A stretch of 45,860 nt of DNA. Origin: a virus. Shown piece after piece: positions 1-5,953 of this stretch (positions are counted from its first letter, which is position 1; each line of letters starts with the position of its first letter). The translations under genes and the position numbers were made by a program. The notes beneath the pieces are model-generated. The model had not been told where the DNA came from, ran no database searches, and saw only the letters and a list, made by a program, of their open reading frames with translations. The DNA lies in the IMG/VR virus record IMGVR_UViG_3300017987_000145, positions 1-45,860 of that record. The stretch is one strand, 5' to 3'.

Positions 1-6
1 CGTTTC

Positions 7-459
7 CTACACCTGCTTCCTCAACGTGAGGGCTTTGACCTTGATACGGCCGGCTCTCCGTGCGGCCACAAACGCGTCGATCGTTGGGAAGTCGATCGTC
101 TTCACGTCACGGTCCTTCCCGAGCACGTGCTTCCAGAGCTTCACGCGACGTTTGTCCTCTTTAGGCTGGTCGCCCTTCTTCTGTGGCGATCGCTCCTTCT
201 GATACGTGTCGAGCAGGTCGCCGAGTTTGAGTGTCTTCTGGATCTGAATCGGGAGACCGAGGAGCTCGGCCGCAAGCAGGTTCGCTTCGTCCTCGGCGCG
301 ATCGCGGTCGCCATGCTTCAAGCTCCGCCAGCGCCAGTTGCCGCGATTCGGATCCCACCACCTGAGCGAGATGCGCCCCGGCGATCGTTCTACGACGTGG
401 ATTCGCGCCTTACCGACGTCGACCGTTTTGCTCCACTTCTCAGCCTTCGCCATAGTCAC
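7..459 (-). pseudogene. int: Tyrosine integrase, N-terminal part only (arm-binding and SAM-like core-binding domains)
   Basis: The 150 residues match the front of a phage tyrosine recombinase. A basic N-terminal arm-type domain (about 1-70, with RISLRWWDP) leads into a SAM-like core-binding domain (about 75-150, with TLKLGDLLDTYQKERSP and TIDAFVAARRAGR). A TAG stop at 7-9 ends the frame just before the window edge, so the catalytic domain (R-H-R-Y) is not present. The codons after KQ would give a family-typical VGN if a GT dinucleotide were removed from GTGTAGG, which suggests a 2-base frameshift or sequence error, or a broken gene. The GTG start overlaps the upstream stop (GTGA); an ATG two codons later is also possible. 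The role, known for the family, is site-specific integration and excision at the tRNA att site. Confidence 0.8.
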
Positions 460-815
460 CGGCTCCCGAAAGTCTCTTGCAGCTCTTCACGTATCAACTG
501 CAATCTGTCTTCAGGTGTGCCCGAGGCAAGTCTTTGGGGCTTCTTAGGGAGATCTCCGCGACGCACTCGAGGAGCCCCAGGACGGCCCATGTTGGGGACC
601 TGGCCCGACGCTACCAGCTTCCGCATCCAGTCCTTGCTGTAGCCTGACTCCTGTGCTGCTTGTAGTACGGTAAGCAGCTCGTTGTCGTGATCGACTAGCA
701 CCTCCTCGAGCTCTTCCGCGGCCCGGACCTTCACCTTAGCCTGAGCATCGGCGCCGTTGTCGATCAGAATCTGAGCTTCTTCTCGCCACTTCACCGGCAG
801 CTCGGCGAGTTTCAT
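456..815 (-). CDS. Small helix-turn-helix DNA-binding protein, excisionase-like
   Basis: This 119-residue protein has an acidic, helical N-terminal half. An HTH-17/MerR-like segment follows (about residues 50-85: TVLQAAQESGYSKDWMRKLV), with a wing region containing MGRPGAPRVRRGDLP. It lies directly upstream of int in the same operon, the usual place for a recombination directionality factor, so a role in excision is inferred. The ATG at 815 is chosen because GAGGTGATGG precedes it and because it overlaps the RusA stop as ATGA. A longer frame to 899 lies inside the RusA gene and is less likely. It could instead be a plain transcriptional regulator. Confidence 0.65.
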   Translation of the reverse strand: MKLAELPVKWREEAQILIDNGADAQAKVKVRAAEELEEVLVDHDNELLTVLQAAQESGYSKDWMRKLVASGQVPNMGRPGAPRVRRGDLPKKPQRLASGTPEDRLQLIREELQETFGSR

Positions 816-1240
816 ATTGCCATCACCTCGATCTTGAGTTCCACTCGAGGCTGTGTGCGATCGATGTCGAGTCGCGATCCGTCCCAGCTCCGGATCCACT
901 TGTCGTTGGTGATGATCTTCCGCTGCTCGAGGAAATCGGCCAGGCCCTGCTCGAAGCCGATCAGGTCGCCGCGATCGGCATCACGGTAGAAGATCGCCTC
1001 GCATTGGTACGGCTGATCGGGGAGGGCGCCTGGTTGAATCGACCTCAAATCACGATTGCCGTTGCTGGTCGTGACGGTGACCAGTGCCTTCTTCACCCAT
1101 TCGCGCCAGGCCTTCGATGGAAACACGCGGATTGCCCCTGATCGCATCTTGCAGACTGGGCAGACCTTTCCCGTGCGCACACCTTGGTTGCTGGTCTTCT
1201 TCGTGCGCGGCGGTCCCCAGATCACGAGACGGAGACGCAT
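812..1240 (-). CDS. rusA: RusA-family Holliday junction resolvase
   Basis: The 142-residue protein has the RusA layout. A GPPRTKKTS motif near the N-terminus corresponds to the family Gly-Pro-x-x-Lys signature. An acidic cluster (YRDADRGDLIGFEQGLADFLEQ) supplies the metal-binding aspartates, and ITNDKW is followed by a C-terminal beta strand. A CPVC pair near residue 28 is an extra that may bind metal. RusA enzymes cut four-way DNA junctions and in phages act on recombination or replication intermediates before packaging. The gene overlaps both neighbours. A GTG one codon upstream (1243) is an alternative start. Confidence 0.85.
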   Translation of the reverse strand: MRLRLVIWGPPRTKKTSNQGVRTGKVCPVCKMRSGAIRVFPSKAWREWVKKALVTVTTSNGNRDLRSIQPGALPDQPYQCEAIFYRDADRGDLIGFEQGLADFLEQRKIITNDKWIRSWDGSRLDIDRTQPRVELKIEVMAI

Positions 1241-1626
1241 CACCGATCTGCCTTCTCTATCTCGATCGCGGCAACTTCTGCCAGCAGGTAATCAATAACC
1301 TCGTTGGGGGTGTGTTCTCCCTCGTAGACATAACGAGCTCGTCGAATAGCCTCTTCCCATCTCTGTTTGAGCCGTGACATCGGGTGTTCAGGGCATACCT
1401 CAATGTGTTCTTTCAGCACGTCCGCCATCGTCGCCGGCACTTCGTCGTTCGGTCCGTATCGGTGGCCGCAGTAGACACAGTTGATGTACATACCGGATTG
1501 AAGGTCATGCACCCATTGCAGCAGTCGCTCGTTCTCACGCTCAAGTGTGCAGATGCGATCGGACATGCCCTGCACACCGGTTTTCGCTATTTCGACAAGT
1601 TTGTCGGTGACCTGCTCGGCGGTCAT
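1240..1626 (-). CDS. Small phage protein with a putative C2H2-like zinc site
   Basis: The 128-residue protein begins with a coiled-coil-like helix (DRICTLERENERLLQWVHDL). It then has CVYCGHRY, a spacer, and HIEVCPEHPM, a plausible Cys/His zinc site of a type common in small phage early proteins. The C-terminal third is helical and charged. The ATG at 1626 overlaps the DUF5131 stop; the longer frame to 1770 only reads DUF5131 codons in another frame. No function can be assigned. Its place between DUF5131 and rusA says only that it is an early gene. Confidence 0.65.
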   Translation of the reverse strand: MTAEQVTDKLVEIAKTGVQGMSDRICTLERENERLLQWVHDLQSGMYINCVYCGHRYGPNDEVPATMADVLKEHIEVCPEHPMSRLKQRWEEAIRRARYVYEGEHTPNEVIDYLLAEVAAIEIEKADR

Positions 1627-2975
1627 TGTGGTATCTCCTTGTACTTCCACAGATGGTCCGGGATGTCGCCTTGTCTGCCCGGGAAGCGGTGGGAGCCTTG
1701 CTTCACGAACACCGGCACTTCGGCTGCACGGCATTGATCCACGATGTCCTCGATCCATTCGACCTTGCACTCGCGTCGGTTTGGGCCGCTCTCAGCACCA
1801 ACGATCACGAGGTCAAGGCCACAAACTGACCCTTCTCGTTGCGTCCCACCCTCGCGCGCCGCCTTCGATCTGTGTAATCCGCCGTTGGTCCGCCCTGCAT
1901 CACTCGACGGTCGCCCCTCACGATCGCGGAAATCGTCTGTGGTGACGTCGCGTATTGCCTCGCGAGTTCCGGGAGTGTCACTTGTCCGGTCGCATACGTG
2001 AACCTGATGCTCACCACCTGGTCGTCCGTTAGAAACGCGGTTGGGTTGCTCTCTCCGTGTTCGTCTTTGAGCCCCGTCCGGTAGGCGTGTTTCACATTCT
2101 CCGACGGCGTTACTATCTCTAGGTTCGACGGATGGTTGTTGCTCTTCACCCCGTCGAGGTGGTTCACCACCATGCCGTCCGGTATCGGTCCGAAGAAGTG
2201 GTGGTAAACAAGACGGTGTGCAGACGCATTCACTCGTTGCCCGTTCTCCATCCTTCGAATCTGTAGGTACCCGCTTGGTGTTGGGTGTTCTGCTCGGCGA
2301 GGTTCGCACGCCACCAACCTCGATCCCCGGTTCCACCGATCGCCGCACCGAATCTTCATCCGCCAGATGCGGCCCGTTGGGTCTATTAGCAACTCGCCCG
2401 ACACCACACCTTTGTACACTTTGATTTCCGCCCTCATAGCCTGCTCCTAGATATGGTGACAGGTCCACCGGTCCAAGCGTCGGCTCGATCGAGACGAAGT
2501 GCAGCGCTGCCGGCTGTTCCAAAAGAGTGGGGATTCGCTTCTCGGCCTGCTCTTGATTCTCAGCAGTGACGCCGAGCCACACCCAGGGAAGAGGCCATCC
2601 CGTCAATGTCTCACGACATTGCGCTATCCGTTCAGGGCGCTTCGTGCAGATCAGGAACTTGAAACCGCAGCACGACTTCATTACGAGCCAGGCGCTCCGT
2701 CGCCAGATGTCGGCGTCTCGATGGAAGAAGTCCGATAGCTCGCAAACGAAGACGCGACCTGGTCTGTCGCGACCACCGATTTCGTACGGATCCCACTTGC
2801 GGGGCGCATAGAACGTCGCGTCGCTCGCCCGTATCAACTGGGAGAAGAATTCACGCCCACATCTCTTCGCCCAGGCGGCCGCGTAGCAGTTCTGGCACCC
2901 CTCTGAAACAGGCGTGCAGCCAATCCAGGGGGACCACGAGGCATCCACGTAGCCTATCTTCGATTCGCGACCCAT
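1623..2975 (-). CDS. DUF5131 (phage Gp37/Gp68-type) protein, interrupted by an in-frame insertion of about 205 codons
   Basis: Residues 1 to about 178 match the DUF5131 phage family, with WSPWIGCTPVSEGCQNCYA, CTKRPERIAQ, WLGVTAENQ and SIEPTLGPVDLSPYL. Residues about 386-450 match the end (GLDLVIVGAESGPNRR, DQCRAAEVPVFVKQ). Between them is a low-similarity, Arg/Ser/Pro-rich stretch that corresponds exactly to an HNH endonuclease gene read in another frame (1805-2437). Without the insert the protein would be about 245 residues, the usual family size. The Cys pattern (CTPVSEGCQNC) is a conserved metal or Fe-S type motif of the family, whose biochemical role is unknown. The interrupted protein may be non-functional, or the insert may be removed from the RNA. 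Confidence 0.85.
   Translation of the reverse strand: MGRESKIGYVDASWSPWIGCTPVSEGCQNCYAAAWAKRCGREFFSQLIRASDATFYAPRKWDPYEIGGRDRPGRVFVCELSDFFHRDADIWRRSAWLVMKSCCGFKFLICTKRPERIAQCRETLTGWPLPWVWLGVTAENQEQAEKRIPTLLEQPAALHFVSIEPTLGPVDLSPYLGAGYEGGNQSVQRCGVGRVANRPNGPHLADEDSVRRSVEPGIEVGGVRTSPSRTPNTKRVPTDSKDGERATSECVCTPSCLPPLLRTDTGRHGGEPPRRGEEQQPSVEPRDSNAVGECETRLPDGAQRRTRREQPNRVSNGRPGGEHQVHVCDRTSDTPGTREAIRDVTTDDFRDREGRPSSDAGRTNGGLHRSKAAREGGTQREGSVCGLDLVIVGAESGPNRRECKVEWIEDIVDQCRAAEVPVFVKQGSHRFPGRQGDIPDHLWKYKEIPQ
1805..2437 (-). CDS. HNH homing endonuclease nested out of frame inside the DUF5131 gene
   Basis: The 210-residue protein has an NUMOD-like N-terminal region (DPTGRIWRM, GYLQIRRM) and an HNH core (AHRLVYHHFFGPIPDGMVVNHLDG, NNHPSNLEIVT, NVKHAYRTG). 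A C-terminal HTH-like segment follows (TLPELARQYATSPQTISAIV). This is the standard layout of phage homing endonucleases, which cut intron- or insert-less alleles. An AGGAG Shine-Dalgarno lies 7 bases before its ATG, and its TGA falls within the DUF5131 codons for VIVG. The gene is therefore self-contained, and the inserted DNA is little more than this gene. Confidence 0.9.
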   Translation of the reverse strand: MRAEIKVYKGVVSGELLIDPTGRIWRMKIRCGDRWNRGSRLVACEPRRAEHPTPSGYLQIRRMENGQRVNASAHRLVYHHFFGPIPDGMVVNHLDGVKSNNHPSNLEIVTPSENVKHAYRTGLKDEHGESNPTAFLTDDQVVSIRFTYATGQVTLPELARQYATSPQTISAIVRGDRRVMQGGPTADYTDRRRRARVGRNEKGQFVALTS

Positions 2976-3239
2976 CTACATCTCCCGTAACTTTCTTGTC
3001 ATGTACGTGGATCCACCGAGCCCGCAGCCCGAGATGCACCCGGACAACCATCGGCCTGCGTATGTCTGGACCATGCCAGGATCTCGCCAGATCCCGGACC
3101 CGAAAGAGAACATCGAACGGTTCAACGATTACCTCGGAGCACTTGCGAGCCTGTCAACAAGCAGTACAAGCTCATCGTTCCTATATAGCTCGTCATCGGG
3201 GTCGTTTGGTGGTTTGACCTACCCAGGTTGACACCCATC
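2976..3239. other. Intergenic stretch without a convincing gene
   Basis: These 264 bases separate DUF5131 from the next early gene. This is one of the few gaps in an otherwise overlapping operon. A 76-codon plus-strand frame exists (3001-3231), but it lacks a ribosome site and ends in a Ser-rich low-complexity tail, so I do not call it. A GGGAG site for the DUF5131 start lies near its left end. A small regulatory RNA or an internal promoter is possible, but no specific motif is visible. Confidence 0.4.
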
Positions 3240-3791
3240 TCACTTCTCGACCTTGAGCGGCGACTTTTTCTTCGAGCGCTTCGCTTTTTTCGCCGGCTTT
3301 TCGGCCTCCTCAGCTTCACGTTTGGCGATGTCCGTGAGGGATTCGCCGGCCTCGTTTGTCCCGGTCGGATCTGGTGTTGATTGCTCCAGCGGCAGTTGGT
3401 CGTCGAACTGCGGGATCAGTTTGTCCTCGACGTGGCTTGCGCGTGCTCGTATGGTCTCAGCCATCTCGGGCTCGGCAAGTGAATGCTCGAGCGGACCAGC
3501 CACTCCACGCTGGTGTGTGACCAGGAGCTTGAGCCCCTCCTTCAGCACGGGCCGGTGATGCGGCAGGATCCGCGCACCGCCGTTCTTCAGTGGCTCGACG
3601 AGTTCCTCACGAAGACCCGCTACTTCGTCACGGTACTTCTTCTCCTCGGAGCGATGAAGTCTCCCGGCCTCGGTAGCGAGCTTGTCCTCGATCCGTTTGC
3701 AGTACTTTTCGACGCCGGCGGAACACAACACTGCGTCTCTCTTGCCGCTAAGATCTACGTTCACCTCTTCGAACTGGTCCTTCTTCGCCAT
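3240..3791 (-). CDS. Early phage protein of unknown function with a Lys-rich tail
   Basis: The 183-residue protein is strongly helical and charged. Residues about 30-110 contain repeated acidic and basic heptad-like stretches (KRIEDKLATEAGRLHRSEEKKYRDEV). A Pro/Thr/Glu linker is followed by a very basic C-terminus (KPAKKAKRSKKKSPLKVEK) that may bind nucleic acid. An AGGAG ribosome site precedes the ATG. I do not recognise the family. It lies between the winged-helix gene and DUF5131 in the early operon. Confidence 0.6.
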   Translation of the reverse strand: MAKKDQFEEVNVDLSGKRDAVLCSAGVEKYCKRIEDKLATEAGRLHRSEEKKYRDEVAGLREELVEPLKNGGARILPHHRPVLKEGLKLLVTHQRGVAGPLEHSLAEPEMAETIRARASHVEDKLIPQFDDQLPLEQSTPDPTGTNEAGESLTDIAKREAEEAEKPAKKAKRSKKKSPLKVEK

Positions 3792-3802
3792 GGATGTCTC
3801 TC

Positions 3803-4120
3803 CTAGTCCTGGAATTCAAATGCGACGTAAACGGTGCCGCGGCGACCGCTTCGGCCTTTGCGGCTCCGGTCTGTTTTCCTGATTCGGCCTTCGCTCTCGA
3901 GTTCCACGAGACGCGGTTGACTGACGTTCGGCGTCGTATTGAAACAGCGATCGACCTCGTCCCTGATCGCACCGTACCGCTGGCGTTTCCCAATCCACCA
4001 CGCGATCCGTTCTTTGAGGTTTTTGCCTGGCACAACAAACGCACGTGCCGCGGCCTTCTCGTGTTCCGTGCCGTTGTGGTGTGCAGGTGGTGGTGCATCG
4101 AATAGCGATGCTTGTTTCAT
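3803..4120 (-). CDS. Small winged-helix-like phage protein
   Basis: The 105-residue protein starts MKQASLFDAPPPAHHNGTEH, a Q-S-L-F type start shared by many small phage proteins. A helix-rich segment with a wing-like end follows (RYGAIRDEVDRCFNTTPNVSQPRLVELESEGRIRKTDR), which resembles a winged-helix fold. The final strand is GTVYVAFEF. It starts as TGATG on the stop of the upstream gene, so translation is coupled. The likely role is DNA binding in replication or regulation; this is inferred from the fold only. Confidence 0.6.
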   Translation of the reverse strand: MKQASLFDAPPPAHHNGTEHEKAAARAFVVPGKNLKERIAWWIGKRQRYGAIRDEVDRCFNTTPNVSQPRLVELESEGRIRKTDRSRKGRSGRRGTVYVAFEFQD

Positions 4121-4407
4121 CACGATGCCTCCTCCCTGATCGCGCTCCGCTCGACGACCATCTCGAGGAGTTCCTCGGCCGTCGCCGGCGGTTCCATACC
4201 GAATGTGCCGCGAGCGAATGGAGCGAGCTGCTGGTACCAGATGCAGTCTCTGCGGTTCGTGTACTGGGTGCTCACGAAGAGGCGGTTGGTGCCTTGCTGC
4301 AGCCACGTGGGGCACATGTAGGTGAAACAGCAGAACGAAGGGCAGACGGGTTCCACCGGTTCGTCGATCATCTGATCGAGGCGTTTGAACCAGTCGGCTC
4401 TGTTCAT
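4120..4407 (-). CDS. Cys-rich small early protein, unknown
   Basis: The 95 residues include a compact group of cysteines (CPSFCCFTYMCP) followed by aromatic and Arg-rich sequence. This suggests a metal-binding or disulfide-free knuckle. The last third is helical and acidic (TAEELLEMVVERSAIREE). Both ends overlap neighbouring genes (ATGA with the initiator-like gene upstream, TGATG downstream), which supports a real translated gene. No family is recognised. Confidence 0.55.
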   Translation of the reverse strand: MNRADWFKRLDQMIDEPVEPVCPSFCCFTYMCPTWLQQGTNRLFVSTQYTNRRDCIWYQQLAPFARGTFGMEPPATAEELLEMVVERSAIREEAS

Positions 4408-5204
4408 CGATCCGCTCGCTTGGCGTTCCAGCGCCGCATGAGGTCAGTGTCCGACACGGAGCGGGTAGTTGCTGTTGTCCTAGTGTGCTTAGCACACTCT
4501 CCAACCTCACGCGGCTCCGTGCCCTTCATGGAGGTTGGAGAGTTGCTTACGCAACTAAGGGAGGTTGGAGCCCCCATCCCCCCTCCCACCTCACCTCCAC
4601 CCTCCCCTCCAACCTCATCCTTTATAGGGACCCCGACACCTGTCGGGGTCTGGGTCCGACACCTGTCGGGGTTTGGGTCCGACACCTGTCGGGGTTTGGT
4701 TTCCACAAGTGGTTGTGGATAAGTGGCTTCTGGAGGCGTTTCACCCCGACGACTGTCGGGGTCTGGGTCCGACACCTGTCGGGGGAAGAGCGTCGTTTGG
4801 GTCCGACACCTGTCGGGGTTAGACCCCGATGCTCGTCGGGGGAAACCCCGGTCATGGAGGTACTCGTCGAACTCGCGAATGATGTAGTTCACGTCCTCTT
4901 CGGCCGGCCGCTCGTTGGGTATAAACTGGATAGGAAGCACCGCGTACCAACTCTTGGATTTGGCCCCTGGCCGGGGTGCCGACTCATGCAGGCCTGCGTT
5001 GGCAAGCCTCTGGCGGTAGTCCTCAACGGTGCGGGGTTTCATGCCGAGGCGCTCGCCCATCTTGGCCGGCGCGAGCCAGGCGCCCTCCGGACCCAGGTCG
5101 AGAGCATAGTCCTCAAGCCACACGAGCTTCTCGCTAGGAGTGAGCACTCTCGATCCCTTTATCACCCGTTGCGCAGCGAAGCGCGGCTTGTCGGGACGCG
5201 GCAC
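4404..5204 (-). CDS. Winged-helix replication-initiator-like protein with origin repeats inside its gene
   Basis: Residues 1 to about 100 form a helix-turn-helix/winged-helix domain of the phage replication type (LTPSEKLVWLEDYALDLG, KMGERLGMKPRTVEDYRQRL, then a wing at KSWYAVLP). The rest is low-complexity and follows from DNA repeats: several copies of an Asn-Pro-Asp-Arg-Cys-Arg-Thr-Gln-Thr unit reflect the palindromes at 4631-4841, and a Gly-Gly-Glu tract reflects a polypyrimidine strand. Lambda O is a known case of an initiator whose gene carries its own origin. The GTG start shares a base with the upstream TAG. The initiator role is inferred from the fold plus the repeats; no helicase loader or helicase is recognisable nearby. 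Confidence 0.65.
   Translation of the reverse strand: MPRPDKPRFAAQRVIKGSRVLTPSEKLVWLEDYALDLGPEGAWLAPAKMGERLGMKPRTVEDYRQRLANAGLHESAPRPGAKSKSWYAVLPIQFIPNERPAEEDVNYIIREFDEYLHDRGFPRRASGSNPDRCRTQTTLFPRQVSDPDPDSRRGETPPEATYPQPLVETKPRQVSDPNPDRCRTQTPTGVGVPIKDEVGGEGGGEVGGGMGAPTSLSCVSNSPTSMKGTEPREVGECAKHTRTTATTRSVSDTDLMRRWNAKRADR
4482..4616. repeat. Inverted-repeat cluster beside the palindrome array (origin-like)
   Basis: The palindrome AGTGTGCT-T-AGCACACT occupies 4482-4498. CTCCAACCTC occurs at 4499-4508 and 4607-4616, and its reverse complement GAGGTTGGAG at 4531-4540 and 4561-4570. A second hairpin, AGTTGC-TTAC-GCAACT, is at 4541-4556. A pure polypyrimidine-rich tract follows (about 4571-4620). 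Together these could form large cruciforms or serve as protein sites at the edge of a replication origin. Confidence 0.7.
4631..4841. repeat. Seven 18-bp palindromic iterons, CCCCGACA-NN-TGTCGGGG type (putative phage origin)
   Basis: Palindrome centres lie at 4639.5, 4662.5, 4685.5, 4752.5, 4775.5, 4809.5 and 4832.5. Steps are 23, 23, 67, 23, 34 and 23 bp. Copies 1, 4 and 7 keep all four outer C/G pairs, while the others have shortened left arms. The 67-bp gap holds a perfect DnaA box. The array lies inside the 3' part of the initiator-like gene. It most likely binds that initiator as iterons. Binding of the ParB-family protein encoded about 1.1 kb away, parS-fashion, is the main alternative. 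Confidence 0.8.
4714..4722 (-). promoter_or_regulatory. Perfect-consensus DnaA box
   Basis: The minus strand reads TTATCCACA, the exact bacterial DnaA-box consensus. It is placed in the only wide gap of the palindrome array (between copies 3 and 4). A chance nonamer is possible in 46 kb, but its placement within an iteron-like array argues for an origin that uses host DnaA. Confidence 0.65.
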
Positions 5205-5953
5205 TAAGTGAGGACCTCAACGAGCACTCCTCTCTCAAGATCGGTCCGGCGGCCGCGGCCGGCGTGATACCGATCGAGCTGCTCACGGGCGAGCTCTCGG
5301 GCGGCCGCCTTACAGGGTTCGCATTTTCGAGCTTTGCCGGAGAGCACGGTGACTCCGCACGTCGGGCAAAGTCTGGGCTCTTGTTGGCCGTGATACCGAT
5401 CGAGCTCTCGAGCTGCTCGCTCCTTTCGCCGGTGCCGGCGGTACCGTTCGTGATACTTCGCACGTTTCGGCGATTGCCGGAGAGCCTCTCGGCGCTTCTG
5501 TTGAGCAACCTTATCCGGGTTGGCGGCCCGCCAGAGGCGTTTGTATTCGTTCCGCCTCTCGCGAATATCGGGATTGTTGTTGTAATACTTACGAGACCGA
5601 GCGCGCCGCTCTTCCCGGTGTCGATTCTCGGACGCCCGGATCGATCTTCTCGAGGCCTTCTTCTTGTGCTCGGCACAACGGCGCGCGTAGCCGACCTTCC
5701 CGTCGACGGGTCGAGCACAGTCGGCACAGATCCCGCGGCGCATCCGCTCACATGCCGGACAAACAACACGCACGCCGCCGTTACCGTCGGTGACGTGCTC
5801 GAGCTTCGCACCACATATGCCGAACCGGCCGAACTTCCGCGGGCAATAGACCTCGCCGCTGCGCCGCTTCTCCATTTCCCGATCGCGTTTCCGCCGAGCG
5901 TATTCTCTGGCGTACTTTCGCCGGCGGGCCCGCGTCTCCGAAGGTGCGGTCAT
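5204..5953 (-). CDS. Basic multi-zinc-knuckle protein, probably nucleic-acid binding
   Basis: The 249 residues are about one third Arg/Lys. There are several Cys pairs: CPRKFGRFGICG, CPAC then CADC, and CPTC then CEPC near the C-terminus. The middle has repeated Arg/Tyr-rich helices with NPD spacers (YYNNNPDIRERRNEYKRLW, RAANPDKVAQQKRRE). These resemble the non-catalytic front part of some phage HNH proteins. No HNH catalytic core is present. DNA or RNA binding is inferred. The gene overlaps ParB upstream by ATGA and runs into the initiator-like gene downstream. Confidence 0.65.
   Translation of the reverse strand: MTAPSETRARRRKYAREYARRKRDREMEKRRSGEVYCPRKFGRFGICGAKLEHVTDGNGGVRVVCPACERMRRGICADCARPVDGKVGYARRCAEHKKKASRRSIRASENRHREERRARSRKYYNNNPDIRERRNEYKRLWRAANPDKVAQQKRREALRQSPKRAKYHERYRRHRRKERAARELDRYHGQQEPRLCPTCGVTVLSGKARKCEPCKAAARELAREQLDRYHAGRGRRTDLERGVLVEVLT

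Noticed and set aside
1623-2975. Intein in the DUF5131 protein
   Set aside because: The HNH sequence is in a different frame from DUF5131, so protein splicing cannot explain it.
3001-3231. A small plus-strand gene in the early operon gap
   Set aside because: No ribosome site and a Ser-rich low-complexity tail; more likely noncoding.
4631-4841. CRISPR array
   Set aside because: Repeats are short palindromes at 23 bp with almost no unique spacers, and there are no cas genes.
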